A stretch of DNA of 64,000 nucleotides from a virus, in IMG/VR virus record IMGVR_UViG_3300017917_001524, positions 124,001-188,000 of that record. One strand, given 5' to 3'. This document shows positions 26,315-35,318 of this stretch, piece after piece. The translations under genes and the position numbers were made by a program. The notes under the pieces are model-generated. The model was not told the DNA's origin and searched no databases. It saw nothing but the letters and a program-made list of their open reading frames with translations. Each line of letters begins with the position of its first letter. The first letter of the stretch is position 1.

Positions 26315-26557
26315 ATGAGTAAAATTGTGAAGGTTAAGTTATCGGATATTGAAAATATTGTTAAAATGGTTGTTGAACAACAATCATTTGACGATTTTGA
26401 TACTAAAATACAACCAGAGGAGTTAACCCCTGAACCTGAAATTGATATGGATGATGAAGAAATGAGAAGTGTACCACCATTTTTAATTGGTAAAGATGAT
26501 AATGGTAATATCGGTATAGTAAATACGAAAACAGGAGAAGTATTGAGGAAAAATTAA
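26315..26557 (+). CDS. Small leader-bearing protein
   Basis: 80 residues. The N-terminal helix KLSDIENIVKMVVEQQ ends in V-V-E-Q, like the leaders of other late-type genes, and is followed by an acidic middle (PEPEIDMDDEEM) and a C-terminal beta segment. Its own late motif and terminator make it a single-gene unit. It could be a small internal head protein. Confidence 0.55.
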   Translation: MSKIVKVKLSDIENIVKMVVEQQSFDDFDTKIQPEELTPEPEIDMDDEEMRSVPPFLIGKDDNGNIGIVNTKTGEVLRKN

Positions 26558-26572
26558 AATAAAAAAGATTAG

Positions 26573-26604
26573 AAAAAAAACCACACATTGTGTGGTTTTT
26601 TTTT
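26573..26604 (+). terminator. Intrinsic terminator
   Basis: CCACAC-ATT-GTGTGG hairpin flanked by A-run and T-run, just after the stop at 26557. Confidence 0.8.
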
Positions 26605-26624
26605 GTTTATATGATTTTATTGTT

Positions 26625-26632
26625 TATCTTTA
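26625..26632 (+). promoter_or_regulatory. Host-type -7 element
   Basis: TATCTTTA (one change from TAnnTTTG) 37 bases before ATG 26669, the first gene after a terminator. Confidence 0.35.
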
Positions 26633-26668
26633 CATTCAATTTGATCAATAACTAAATATTAATCTCAA

Positions 26669-27484
26669 ATGAGACGTGCATTTAATAATAATTCATTTAT
26701 CGTTGATAACGATGTTTTTTATGGTGTATCCCTTGGTTGGGATTTTTGTTCTGAACATGAATGGGGAATTAATAATATCCGAAGATATTTTGGTATCGAC
26801 ACAAACAAAATTGGTTTTGATGGTAGAAAAATAACAAAAGGTGATGTCTTATTCAAAAAGGACAATAATCTTTGTGTTTTGACATCATATAAACCATATA
26901 ATTTGAACGAAAATCACACTGCAAAAGACCTTCTTGGTTATGATATTAAGGGCTTGTACAACGAGTTGGAAACCGCTTGGGATGAAAGTAATTTCTGTAT
27001 TGCAACCAAAAATAAAGAACACTTCAAGTATCTTGAAGAACTTAATGAAGCGTTCAAAAATAAAAATATTATTATTACGTTTTTGAAATCTGAACTACCA
27101 GTATTTTCAAATTCTTCACTTAGTATCCTAATTGCTGACAAACTACCCGAAGAAGCGAAACAAGAAATGTATAATGTTGACAAAAAAGCAATTGATCTTG
27201 TGGAATACGAAAAGAAAATTGGTGTCACGGCATTAAAAGAAAAAACAAGGGGTAATGGTTATAAAGGTGAAAAGTACTTTATGGCATGTTCACCTAGTTG
27301 GATTGATTATGAAAATCATGAATACCGTGAAAAAAGCAAAAAAGAAATGGGAACGGAATATGATATTCTGTTTTGGGTAAACTATTCTGACGATGACGAT
27401 AACTATGGTTGGTATACTGCCGAGGATATCATTAAATGGTTATCAACACCAGGTTTGAAATTAAAATCATTGAATAAAAATTAA
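26669..27484 (+). CDS. Unidentified protein
   Basis: 271 residues with an alpha/beta look: IITFLKSELPVFS, ILIADKLPEEAKQ, and a Tyr/Asp-rich C-terminus (NYSDDDDNYGWYTAEDIIKW). No family recognised and no membrane segment. First gene of a run of short-gap genes leading to the NAD-related island. Confidence 0.65.
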   Translation: MRRAFNNNSFIVDNDVFYGVSLGWDFCSEHEWGINNIRRYFGIDTNKIGFDGRKITKGDVLFKKDNNLCVLTSYKPYNLNENHTAKDLLGYDIKGLYNELETAWDESNFCIATKNKEHFKYLEELNEAFKNKNIIITFLKSELPVFSNSSLSILIADKLPEEAKQEMYNVDKKAIDLVEYEKKIGVTALKEKTRGNGYKGEKYFMACSPSWIDYENHEYREKSKKEMGTEYDILFWVNYSDDDDNYGWYTAEDIIKWLSTPGLKLKSLNKN

Positions 27485-27489
27485 TCTAA

Positions 27490-27777
27490 ATGACAACATT
27501 AACGGAATTTAAAGAGAAATATGGTGAATATGTATTATCTTTAAAAGAATTCGCACATGATAAAAATGGAAACATTTATGATGTTTATGAAACATTGAAT
27601 AGTCACCTTTTTTTTAATTTTCTTGGTAGAGTAAGGATCATAATAAAAGATGATAAAGTTTTACAAACTTTTTTACCAATGAGTCGAATTTCAGGTGATT
27701 TCAAACTTGAATATGTGGAGAATGTTGAAAACTATTCTAAACTATATCAATTATTTTTAAAACATAAAAACAAATAA
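27490..27777 (+). CDS. Unidentified small protein
   Basis: 95 residues, mixed alpha/beta (VRIIIKDDKVLQTFLPMSR). Separated from its neighbours by 5 and 1 bases. Not recognised. Confidence 0.65.
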   Translation: MTTLTEFKEKYGEYVLSLKEFAHDKNGNIYDVYETLNSHLFFNFLGRVRIIIKDDKVLQTFLPMSRISGDFKLEYVENVENYSKLYQLFLKHKNK

Positions 27778-27778
27778 A

Positions 27779-28051
27779 ATGGGTTACTACATCAATCAAA
27801 TCAACGGTAAACTCTTACCAGCAAAGAACAAGGCACTGTTTCTTATTGAGAATGGTGCAAAGAAAGTAGAAGGTAAAATTGAGTTTCAAGAAAATCTCGT
27901 GTGTGTTGTTGAAAACGCTTTTTTTGATGCTGCAGGATTCATATTTTCACAAGATGAAATGGATGTTTTTAATAATCCATATGACAATAGACCTAAGACA
28001 TGGTTGATTGTTCCTGATGCTGCAAAATTGGCTGGATATGAAAAAAATTAA
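27779..28051 (+). CDS. Unidentified conserved-looking small protein
   Basis: 90 residues beginning MGYYINQINGKLLPAKNKAL, ending in WLIVPDAAKLAGYEKN. Compact, with a pattern familiar from phage and plasmid small proteins, but function unknown. Confidence 0.65.
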   Translation: MGYYINQINGKLLPAKNKALFLIENGAKKVEGKIEFQENLVCVVENAFFDAAGFIFSQDEMDVFNNPYDNRPKTWLIVPDAAKLAGYEKN

Positions 28052-28073
28052 TTAACGGATAAAACAAAGAAAT

Positions 28074-28634
28074 ATGAATTGGTACAACATTTTTTATTGG
28101 GTGACAAGAGGAGATTCAATTAAAGATTTTTTTGACACCTCAAGTAATATTTTCACTTTCTTTACTATCGTGTCGTTTATTGTGGTGGTTGTGTGTACAA
28201 TAGGTGCCGGTGTACAAGTTAGTACTTCTAAGACTAGTAATGATGATGAAGATAAGTCCGACCCTGAAATTAGGGCATGGCAAAAGACTAGAAAATATTC
28301 TTCATATCTTTTCTACCCATTTTTGGTTTTATGTATTATTACTTGGTTGGGTTATGTTTTGACACCCACAAAGAAAGAGGCATTGCTAATTCTAGCAGGT
28401 GGTGGAACAATGAATTATTTAACAACAGACTCAACGGCAAAAAAACTTCCACATGAAATGACTAACTTTGTTGTTACTGAACTGAAATCAATGGCTAAGG
28501 ATGCTCAAGTCGAGTTCGGTATTGCAAATCAAAAAGAAAAAATACTCGAAGAAGCGAAACAAATGACCACCGATCAACTTTTGGAAAAAATGAAAGTTGA
28601 TTCTAATTTTACAAAATTAATACTAAATAAATAA
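28074..28634 (+). CDS. Membrane protein with C-terminal helical domain
   Basis: 186 residues. Two hydrophobic helices (about 22-44, FTFFTIVSFIVVVVCTIGAG; and about 80-98) are joined by a charged loop. A C-terminal soluble region of about 80 residues has coiled-coil tendency (EILEEAKQMTTDQLLEKMK). Not recognised. Membrane location is supported; role unknown. Confidence 0.65.
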   Translation: MNWYNIFYWVTRGDSIKDFFDTSSNIFTFFTIVSFIVVVVCTIGAGVQVSTSKTSNDDEDKSDPEIRAWQKTRKYSSYLFYPFLVLCIITWLGYVLTPTKKEALLILAGGGTMNYLTTDSTAKKLPHEMTNFVVTELKSMAKDAQVEFGIANQKEKILEEAKQMTTDQLLEKMKVDSNFTKLILNK

Positions 28635-28637
28635 CAT

Positions 28638-29177
28638 ATGGGAGCAGACATCCACATGTACGTTGAGTACGTAAATAAAGAAAGTAAAAAGAGACGTGAA
28701 GAAAATGGTGAACCCCCTTATTGGATGTCCTTTGGTAGACGTATTAATCCTGGACGTAATTATATTATGTTTGGGTTATTGGCTGGCGTGAGGTATGATT
28801 CTGATAAATCATTAGAACCTAAAGGATTACCAACTGATTTGGGGTACACGTCGATGAGAGATTCAAGACTCTTTATTACTGAAGATGGTGAAGGTGATGG
28901 TGAAACAACTATGGAAAATGCCATTAGATGGAACGAAAATTATAAATGTAAACTTTATAATGGTAGTAATGGTGAACCTACATGGGTTGACCACCCCGAT
29001 TGGCATTCACATTCATGGTTAACCACAAAAGAATTTGCAAAAGTATTAAAAACATACAAAGAATTAAAGGAAAATTGGGGTACCCCGATTGAATATGATG
29101 CATTACTTGCCGCAATGAAGACACTTGAAAAAGGTGGACATCACGAAGCTCGAATTGTTTTTTGGTTTGACAATTAA
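28638..29177 (+). CDS. Phage protein of the MGxDI family
   Basis: 179 residues beginning MGADIHMYVEYV with FGRRINPGRNYIMFGLLAGV, HPDWHSHSWLT and a C-terminal ARIVFWFDN strand. The start and layout recall two other proteins here, MGLDIYLYRY (57551) and MSLDVYLTRK (61125). The family occurs in phages and cassettes and has no known function. Confidence 0.65.
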   Translation: MGADIHMYVEYVNKESKKRREENGEPPYWMSFGRRINPGRNYIMFGLLAGVRYDSDKSLEPKGLPTDLGYTSMRDSRLFITEDGEGDGETTMENAIRWNENYKCKLYNGSNGEPTWVDHPDWHSHSWLTTKEFAKVLKTYKELKENWGTPIEYDALLAAMKTLEKGGHHEARIVFWFDN

Positions 29178-29190
29178 AAAAAATAATTTT

Positions 29191-30003
29191 ATGGAATACA
29201 TTAGACATAGATACCCTGATGGGGGTATATACGCAGAAATCATTAGTTTTGACGGTTTAACAATCACAGAAAGGATTAATAGTTATGAGGATCTGTTTTT
29301 TATTAAATCGTTAAAGGATGTTTGTGATAGGAACGGATATAAAGATGTTAAATTAAACATCCCATGTATGTTTCAACAACAACATGATAGACGATTTGAA
29401 AAAAATCAATCGTTTGAATTAAAGTTGGTTTCTGATTTTATTAATTCATGTAATTTTAGTGAAGTCACAATATTTCATCCGCATAGTGATGTAACACCTG
29501 CATTGATAAATAATTGTGAGGTAAAAGATAATAGTGAGTTTATTGCCAAAGTTTTCACTGAATTAACCGGTTTACCATATGGAACATCTAAAACAGGTAA
29601 ACTTTTAAAGGATAACCTTATTTTGATGTCATCAGATGCTGGTGGTTTTAAACCATTAATTAAATTGTCTGAAAAAATTATGTGGGAAGGTGAAACATAT
29701 AGTGCATCGAAGTCTCGCGACCCTAAAACAAATAAATTAACACAAATGATTGATCGAACTGATTTTGGTGGTAAAGATGTGTTACTTATTGATGATTTAT
29801 GTGTTTATGGTGGGACATTTGTTGGTATTGCAAAAATGCTTAAAGAACGTAATGTTGGTAAATTGTATTTGGCAATTAGTCATTTGACAGTCTCTAATCC
29901 AAATCCCGAATTATTTTCAAGTTTTGACATGGTATTCACAACAAATTCAAAAGGATTGAATTATGATAAAACGAAAAAATTAAAAGTAATCAATTTATTT
30001 TAA
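29191..30003 (+). CDS. Ribose-phosphate pyrophosphokinase-like protein (Prs/Adps-like)
   Basis: 270 residues from ATG 29191. VLLIDDLCVYGGTF (about 196-209) is the PRPP-binding loop of the phosphoribosyltransferase fold, and IFHPHSDVTPALI matches the ATP/metal region of PRPP synthetase. It would make PRPP from ribose-5-phosphate or, as described for the phage NARP1 pathway, pyrophosphorylate ADP-ribose. The nicotinamide phosphoribosyltransferase-like gene 6 kb downstream would use the product, forming an NAD-rebuilding route. Prs and Adps activities cannot be told apart from sequence here. Confidence 0.8.
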   Translation: MEYIRHRYPDGGIYAEIISFDGLTITERINSYEDLFFIKSLKDVCDRNGYKDVKLNIPCMFQQQHDRRFEKNQSFELKLVSDFINSCNFSEVTIFHPHSDVTPALINNCEVKDNSEFIAKVFTELTGLPYGTSKTGKLLKDNLILMSSDAGGFKPLIKLSEKIMWEGETYSASKSRDPKTNKLTQMIDRTDFGGKDVLLIDDLCVYGGTFVGIAKMLKERNVGKLYLAISHLTVSNPNPELFSSFDMVFTTNSKGLNYDKTKKLKVINLF

Positions 30004-30004
30004 T

Positions 30005-30346
30005 ATGTCAAAATTAGTGTTCATATCGTCACCGTATAATAGTTCTGATCCTGATAAGGTTATCGAAAACTATAATAAAGTTCTTAACTTAACAGCAAAA
30101 TTAATTAAAGACGGTATTGTTGCGATATCACCTATTGTTTATGGACATAATATCATAGAACATACCCCAATGGATAGTTCTTGGGAATTTTGGAAAAATT
30201 TTTGTGTAACATTTCTTAGGTATTGTGACGAAGTTTATGTATATTGTATTCCTGGTTGGGATGTATCGAGAGGAGTACAAGAAGAGATCAGAATTGCAAA
30301 AGAATTAAATATACCAATTAGATACATATATGGACATGAAGTATGA
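30005..30346 (+). CDS. DUF1937/DUF4406-type protein (deoxyribosyltransferase-like fold)
   Basis: 113 residues: LVFISSPYNSSDP, ISPIVYGHNI, FLRYCDEVYVYCIPGWDVSRGVQEEIRIAKE. The SPY start and GWxxSxGVxxEIxxA motif place it with nucleoside 2-deoxyribosyltransferase-like DUF1937/DUF4406 proteins. Enzyme activity is unproven; members act on or sense nucleosides or nucleotides. It is one base after the Prs-like gene. Confidence 0.75.
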   Translation: MSKLVFISSPYNSSDPDKVIENYNKVLNLTAKLIKDGIVAISPIVYGHNIIEHTPMDSSWEFWKNFCVTFLRYCDEVYVYCIPGWDVSRGVQEEIRIAKELNIPIRYIYGHEV

Positions 30347-30782
30347 TAGTAGTGTTGACACACTAAGACACATTAAAATGGTTAATCAATTTTTAATTGA
30401 TTTTTCTGTTGAACTTTTAAATCGTGCAAAGGTACATGACAATTCAAAATTAGAATCACCTGAAAAAGAATTGTTTGATGAAATGACACCAATTCTCGAA
30501 AAGGTTGAATATAATTCACCTGAATATAAGGATTCATTGGAAAAATTAAAATCTGCACTTGACCATCACTATGAAGTAAATTCACATCATCCACAACATT
30601 ATCAAAATGGTGTCAATGATATGACATTACATGATATTGTTGAAATGTATTGTGATTGGAGAGCAGCAGTGTTAAGGACAAAAAATGGGGATATGAATAA
30701 ATCAATTGAAATTAATACCGAAAGATTTAATATGTCACCACAACTTGCACAAATTTTTAAAAATACATTAAATTTTGAATAA
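30330..30782 (+). CDS. DUF5662 family protein
   Basis: 150 residues: LLNRAKVHDNSKLESPEKEL, ALDHHYEVNSHHPQHY, MTLHDIVEMYCDWRAAVLR. The ordered His/Asp pairs look like a metal-dependent HD-like helical enzyme, as in DUF5662. It overlaps the previous gene by 17 bases. Substrate unknown. Confidence 0.75.
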   Translation: MDMKYDSSVDTLRHIKMVNQFLIDFSVELLNRAKVHDNSKLESPEKELFDEMTPILEKVEYNSPEYKDSLEKLKSALDHHYEVNSHHPQHYQNGVNDMTLHDIVEMYCDWRAAVLRTKNGDMNKSIEINTERFNMSPQLAQIFKNTLNFE

Positions 30783-31015
30783 TGAAAAATGAAATTTTAT
30801 TTCCAATAAAATGGTCTGGTTGGGATCAACTTGATGTGTTATTTAACACATATTATGATGTTGAATTCACTAATGACTTTGGTTTATTCAAAGAAGGTGA
30901 AAAATTTTCATCAATATCTATTGATTATTCTAAAGGAATAATCGAAGCATATGATGATAACGGTAAAAAAGTAATAAAAACACAAAAATACGGGTGCGTC
31001 CCCGAAACATTATAG
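30782..31015 (+). CDS. Unidentified small protein
   Basis: 77 residues, not recognised, overlapping the DUF5662 stop by one base. Short beta-rich pattern (FSSISIDYSKGIIEAYDDNG). Confidence 0.6.
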   Translation: MKNEILFPIKWSGWDQLDVLFNTYYDVEFTNDFGLFKEGEKFSSISIDYSKGIIEAYDDNGKKVIKTQKYGCVPETL

Positions 31016-31016
31016 T

Positions 31017-31838
31017 ATGAAAATAGGATATAAAGGTCTAAACCATAACATGTATTCAACTCAAGGTAGAGGAGAACCAATACAATATGTTATTGGACAA
31101 ACGTATAGTAAACAAGATATTCAAAATCCAAAAATTTGTAGTGGTGATGGTTATCATTATTGTAATAAACTAATAGATGTTTTTAAACATTATCCAAATG
31201 ATGGTCGAAACAGATTTTTTAAAATAGAGGTGTTAGGAAATTATACAGATAGTGATGATAAATCGATAACAACATCGTTTAAATTATTGGAAGAAATTGA
31301 TGAGAATTTGGTTAACGATATTCATCTAAATGAGTATTTTAATATTAATCTATTAAAAGAGATACAAACAAAATATCCTATGTTTCATGTTGGTGGTTCT
31401 GTCGGTTTATTTTTACATGGTGTAAGATTAAAAAGATGGAAGGGTAGTGCGATGAATAGTGATTTTGATTTAGTATCACCATATTTTGTACTACCTGAAA
31501 GTAACGGTGACGTTTTTGAGGTTGAATATTTTAACACAAAATCTTCATCTAATGATTTTAACACAAAATCTTCATCTAATGATTTTGATGAAACATTTTT
31601 GGTTGATGATGTTAAAGTTGATCTTAGAATTGATCCAAAACAGAGATATGAAATTATTGAATATGATGGATTTAAATTTAAAGTGTCAAATTTATTAACA
31701 ATTGTTGAAGCAAAATTAAAATATGCATCATCACCAAATGGGACTAAACACAAAAAAGATTTGGAAGAAATGATAATTAAAAAACCAAGAAAAAAAGAAA
31801 GTTCTAAAAATATTTTAAACGACCTTTTTAATTTGTGA
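31017..31838 (+). CDS. DUF7666-like N-terminus with nucleotidyltransferase-like C-terminus
   Basis: 273 residues. The N-terminal 95 residues (YKGLNHNMYSTQGRGEPIQY, CSGDGYHYCNKLIDVFKHYP) resemble DUF7666, found at the start of many phage proteins. The C-terminal part (FHVGGSVGLFLHG, NSDFDLVSPYF, VKVDLRID) has the GGS and D-x-D order of a nucleotidyltransferase fold. A 27-base tandem duplication interrupts the region between them. Activity is inferred only. Confidence 0.6.
   Translation: MKIGYKGLNHNMYSTQGRGEPIQYVIGQTYSKQDIQNPKICSGDGYHYCNKLIDVFKHYPNDGRNRFFKIEVLGNYTDSDDKSITTSFKLLEEIDENLVNDIHLNEYFNINLLKEIQTKYPMFHVGGSVGLFLHGVRLKRWKGSAMNSDFDLVSPYFVLPESNGDVFEVEYFNTKSSSNDFNTKSSSNDFDETFLVDDVKVDLRIDPKQRYEIIEYDGFKFKVSNLLTIVEAKLKYASSPNGTKHKKDLEEMIIKKPRKKESSKNILNDLFNL
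31529..31582 (+). repeat. 27-bp perfect tandem duplication
   Basis: Two identical adjacent 27-base units (start TTTTAACACAAAATCTTCAT) encode a repeated FNTKSSSND, keeping the frame. It looks like recent replication slippage within the nucleotidyltransferase-like gene. Confidence 0.85.
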
Positions 31839-31849
31839 AAAAAAATAAT

Positions 31850-32329
31850 ATGAAAATAACAGATAAGTACGTTTTCTTTTGGAATGGGATATATTCCCAA
31901 TGGTACCAAGCACCAATGACAATTGATGGTGTTTTATATAATTGCTGTGAACAATATATGATGCATCAAAAAGCACTTTTCTTCGGTGATACTGACATTG
32001 CAGAAAGAATAATGTTAACTAGTCATCCTCGTGACCAAAAAGAACTTGGGAGACAGGTAAAGAATTTCAATAAAGAAAGATGGGACAAAGTTAATCTTCA
32101 AATTGTTTATAAGGGTAACTTTGCAAAGTTTAGTCAAAATGAAGATTTGAAGAAACAACTTCTTGAAACAGGAAATAAAATTTTAGTAGAATCATCACCA
32201 TACGATCAAATTTGGGGTATTGGTATGGGTGAATTTGATGAAGGTGTGGATAACCCATTAAATTGGAAAGGACAAAATCTTCTTGGTTGGGCAATTACCC
32301 TTGTTAAACAGGAATTACAAAATCAATAA
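31850..32329 (+). CDS. NADAR family protein (YbiA-like)
   Basis: 159 residues from ATG 31850; a GTG start 15 bases earlier is possible. FFWNGIYSQWYQAPM, NCCEQYMMHQKALFFGD, GRQVKNFNKERWD and YDQIWGIGM match the NADAR/YbiA fold. These proteins are N-glycosidases that act on ADP-ribosylated or riboflavin-pathway intermediates. Next to a macrodomain and Prs-like gene, it fits ADP-ribose handling or removal of ADP-ribosyl marks. Confidence 0.88.
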   Translation: MKITDKYVFFWNGIYSQWYQAPMTIDGVLYNCCEQYMMHQKALFFGDTDIAERIMLTSHPRDQKELGRQVKNFNKERWDKVNLQIVYKGNFAKFSQNEDLKKQLLETGNKILVESSPYDQIWGIGMGEFDEGVDNPLNWKGQNLLGWAITLVKQELQNQ

Positions 32330-32330
32330 T

Positions 32331-32894
32331 ATGGGAACATATAAAGAAGTTGAGGGTAATTTAATCACCCTTGCACTACAAGGAAACTTTGATGTTATTG
32401 GTCATGGTTGCAACTGTCAGAATACTATGGGTGCGGGTATTGCACCACAAATGGCGAGAGCGTTTGGGTGTGATAAATTCCCAATGGAATCAAAGGAATA
32501 TCGTGGTGACATAAATAAACTGGGTCAAATTGATTATCAAACTAAAACATATGCTGGTGGTACAAATGAATTTGATATTTTTGAATTTGATTTAACCGTT
32601 TGTAATTTATATACACAATATAACTATGGACTTAACCATGTTGACGGTGTAAAAAAACCAATTGACTATGATGCGTTAACTCTTTGTATGAGAAAGATTA
32701 ATCATACATTTAAAGGTAAACGAATTGGACTTCCTATGATTGGTTGTGGTTTGGCTGGTGGTGTGTGGTCAATTGATGAATTATCCATGCACGATCAAAA
32801 TACAAGAAAGGATTTACCTAATGTTGACATAAAAACAATCATTCAAACTGAATTAAAAGATTGTGATGTGACAATTGTAAAATTAAAAAAATGA
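32331..32894 (+). CDS. Macrodomain protein (ADP-ribose-binding/hydrolase)
   Basis: 187 residues from ATG 32331. FDVIGHGCNCQNTMGAGIAPQ is the macrodomain ADP-ribose site, and IGLPMIGCGLAGGVW is the second conserved Gly loop. Members remove ADP-ribose from proteins or nucleic acids or hydrolyse ADP-ribose-1''-phosphate. It follows NADAR by one base and overlaps the next gene by 4 bases, so the three form one unit. Confidence 0.9.
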   Translation: MGTYKEVEGNLITLALQGNFDVIGHGCNCQNTMGAGIAPQMARAFGCDKFPMESKEYRGDINKLGQIDYQTKTYAGGTNEFDIFEFDLTVCNLYTQYNYGLNHVDGVKKPIDYDALTLCMRKINHTFKGKRIGLPMIGCGLAGGVWSIDELSMHDQNTRKDLPNVDIKTIIQTELKDCDVTIVKLKK

Positions 32895-33367
32895 TTATGG
32901 AATATAAACCACCACAAAACATTTCTGAGAGAACAAGAAACAAAAAAACAGTATTTCTGGCGGGGTCAATTGAAATGGGTCAATCAACTGATTGGCAAAT
33001 AGAAGTGTCTAAGGTATTTCAAAAAAATTCTTGGAATGTTTTAAATCCACGTAGGGATAATTGGGATTCAAGTTGGGAACAGAAGTTTGAAAACCCATAC
33101 TTTTATCAACAAGTTATGTGGGAATTAAATGCGTTAGAAAACGCCGATTTAATTGTGATGTATTTTTGTCCAAACACCAAATCACCAATATCCTTATTAG
33201 AGTTGGGGTTATATGCAAAATCGGGAAAATTAATGGTAGTATGTCCTGAAAACTTTTGGAGAAAGGGTAATGTTGATATTGTTTGTCATAAATATAATAT
33301 ACCATTATTTAACAAAATGTCAGAATTATTTGAGGAAATCGGGGTGTATAATATTTTAAATTTTTAA
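32891..33367 (+). CDS. Nucleoside 2-deoxyribosyltransferase-like protein
   Basis: 158 residues: KKTVFLAGSIEMGQSTDWQ, VLNPRRDNWDSSWEQ, WELNALENADLIVMYFCPNTKSPISLLELG. This is the Nuc_deoxyri_tr2 layout, with the catalytic Glu in LLELG. It would cleave or exchange the N-glycosidic bond of nucleosides or nucleotides. Its place in the NAD/ADP-ribose cluster suggests handling of a ribosyl or nicotinamide product. Confidence 0.8.
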   Translation: MIMEYKPPQNISERTRNKKTVFLAGSIEMGQSTDWQIEVSKVFQKNSWNVLNPRRDNWDSSWEQKFENPYFYQQVMWELNALENADLIVMYFCPNTKSPISLLELGLYAKSGKLMVVCPENFWRKGNVDIVCHKYNIPLFNKMSELFEEIGVYNILNF

Positions 33368-33376
33368 AAAAAAAAT

Positions 33377-33406
33377 TTGGATAATTGAATTTTTATTGTA
33401 TCTTTG
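33377..33406 (+). promoter_or_regulatory. Bacteroidetes-type sigma-A promoter
   Basis: TATCTTTG at 33399-33406 with TTG at 33377-33379, spacing 19. It lies 24 bases upstream of the LemA-like start and is the clearest host-type promoter in the window. Confidence 0.65.
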
Positions 33407-33429
33407 GTCTTAAATAAAAACAAATTAAA

Positions 33430-34002
33430 ATGAGAATTGGAAATTTTGAATTTCATGTCCCCAAATTACTTGTATGGGGTGTAATTATCGGTTCAATTGT
33501 GGTGTTTTTTATCTCCACATACGCGTATTTTAACAATAAAGAAGTTGCGTTAAGAACAACATTTAACCAACAAATGAATAACCGAACGGCACTTTTTGAT
33601 AAGATGTGGAAAATCATATCACAAAAAGCACAAGTTGCGAAAGCATATGATTCATCCTTTGTTCGGATCGTAAAAGAATCGATGGATGCTCGTAAAGATG
33701 GGGTTAATATTATGATGAAATGGGTTACAGAATCAAACCCAACATTACAAGCAAATACAGTACAAGAACTCTATCGTGATTTAAGTAGAACAATTGAAAG
33801 TGAACGTAATTCATTTTTCGAACGAGAAGAATTGTTATCGTCAATTCAACAACAACATTCAGTATTTTTATTGTCATTCCCGAATAATTTTTATAATATT
33901 TTTATGGGAAGAAAAGAATTGGTATATAAACCAATAACATCAGGTCGTACTGATGGTGTTATCCAAAGTGGACAAGATAACGATGTAAACGTGTTTAATT
34001 AA
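33430..34002 (+). CDS. LemA-like membrane-anchored protein
   Basis: 190 residues. One N-terminal transmembrane helix (VWGVIIGSIVVFFISTYAYF) is followed by a helical domain with LFDKMWKIISQKAQVAK and a long amphipathic helix (SFFEREELLSSIQQQHS), the LemA pattern. LemA proteins are bacterial membrane proteins of unknown biochemical role, and phage versions are common. A following membrane protein gene is likely its partner. Confidence 0.75.
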   Translation: MRIGNFEFHVPKLLVWGVIIGSIVVFFISTYAYFNNKEVALRTTFNQQMNNRTALFDKMWKIISQKAQVAKAYDSSFVRIVKESMDARKDGVNIMMKWVTESNPTLQANTVQELYRDLSRTIESERNSFFEREELLSSIQQQHSVFLLSFPNNFYNIFMGRKELVYKPITSGRTDGVIQSGQDNDVNVFN

Positions 34003-34006
34003 TGTG

Positions 34007-34026
34007 AAGGGGTGTAAAAACCCCTT
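34007..34026 (+). terminator. Weak hairpin, possible attenuator
   Basis: AAGGGG-TGTAAAAA-CCCCTT followed by only four T residues, between the LemA-like gene and the next membrane protein. It may partly terminate. Confidence 0.5.
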
Positions 34027-34040
34027 TTAAATTTACTTTC

Positions 34041-35315
34041 ATGATTATTTGGTTTGCAATGTTAATACCAATTTTACTTGGTTTAATTGCTTTCATTTTT
34101 TGGGGTAAACAATTTGTTTGGTGGGAAATTCTTTTACCAACAATCGTATCTTTTTTGTTTATTCTTACAACGAAATTTGCAGTTGAAAAATCATTATTGA
34201 GTGATACTGAATATCGAGGTGGATTGATTGTTGAGGCACGTTATTATGAGTATTGGGAAACATGGGTCACGAAAACCTGTTCTGAACGTTACCCATGTGG
34301 CACATATACAACTGGATCAGGTAAAACACGAACGACACATACAAAATATTGTACACGTTATTATGATTGTTCATATTGTGATAGAAATCAACCTTATTGG
34401 ATGGTTTACGATAATCAAGGACATTCATGGCGTGTTGATGAAAGTGAATATTATCGGTTAATTAAACAATGGAATGTTACACCTGAATTTGTTGAATTAA
34501 ATCGTACCATCAAATATAGAAACGGTTGTGGTAAAGATGGGGATATGTATCGTATTCGTTGGAATGGGGATATGTTAACATCGGAAACATCCACATGGAC
34601 AGCATCATATGATAATCACGTACAAGTTTCAAAATCACATTTTGGGTTAACAGATGTGTCTGAAAAAGACGTTAAAAAATATGGGTTATATGAATACCCA
34701 AAATTAAATGGTTATCATCAACAGACAATATTGGGGATTGATAGTGTTAACTTTTTAACACAAGCACAGAAAAATGGTGCAAACAAATTGTTTGAATATT
34801 TTAATGGTAATTATGGTTCAACAAGAAAAATAAGATTGTATGTTTTATTGTTTTTTGATAAACCAATTGATGTTGCAATAAAACAAAAAAACTATTGGAT
34901 TGGTGGTAATAAAAATGAGTTAGTTGTATGTGTCGGTTTAGATAAGAATAGTGGAAAATTAGATTGGACATATCCATTTACTTGGACAGAAAATAAAAGA
35001 ATTGCTGTTGATATTAGGGATGATTTAATGGACTTAGATACCATGAATTTCACCAATTTTTATCATATTGTTGACAACTCAACAAAAACATTTACGTATC
35101 GTGATTTTAACCAATATAACTATTTATCTGTTGATCCACCAACATGGGAAGTTTGGTTTGTGTATATCATGACAATATTAATAACTATTGGGTTTTTAAT
35201 TTATGGTTACAATAATGAGTTTGAAAATGAAAACTTTAACAAAAAAACCATCATAAATTTAAACCCAAAAAAACAAACGAGAAACAATAATATTCCTAAA
35301 AATTATAATGAATAA
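34041..35315 (+). CDS. Membrane protein with Cys-rich region, LemA partner candidate
   Basis: 424 residues. Two N-terminal helices (MIIWFAMLIPILLGLIAFIF; ILLPTIVSFLFILTT) and one near the C-terminus (FVYIMTILITIGFLIYGY) flank a large polar region. That region has clustered cysteines (CSERYPCGTYTTG, YCTRYYDCSYCDR) that may bind zinc or form disulfides. Family not recognised. The order LemA then this protein suggests a joint envelope function. Confidence 0.65.
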   Translation: MIIWFAMLIPILLGLIAFIFWGKQFVWWEILLPTIVSFLFILTTKFAVEKSLLSDTEYRGGLIVEARYYEYWETWVTKTCSERYPCGTYTTGSGKTRTTHTKYCTRYYDCSYCDRNQPYWMVYDNQGHSWRVDESEYYRLIKQWNVTPEFVELNRTIKYRNGCGKDGDMYRIRWNGDMLTSETSTWTASYDNHVQVSKSHFGLTDVSEKDVKKYGLYEYPKLNGYHQQTILGIDSVNFLTQAQKNGANKLFEYFNGNYGSTRKIRLYVLLFFDKPIDVAIKQKNYWIGGNKNELVVCVGLDKNSGKLDWTYPFTWTENKRIAVDIRDDLMDLDTMNFTNFYHIVDNSTKTFTYRDFNQYNYLSVDPPTWEVWFVYIMTILITIGFLIYGYNNEFENENFNKKTIINLNPKKQTRNNNIPKNYNE

Positions 35316-35318
35316 TTT

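Noticed and set aside
31385-31909. 174-codon minus-strand frame
   Set aside because: Complement of the nucleotidyltransferase-like gene, spanning its tandem repeat; no motif and no start context.
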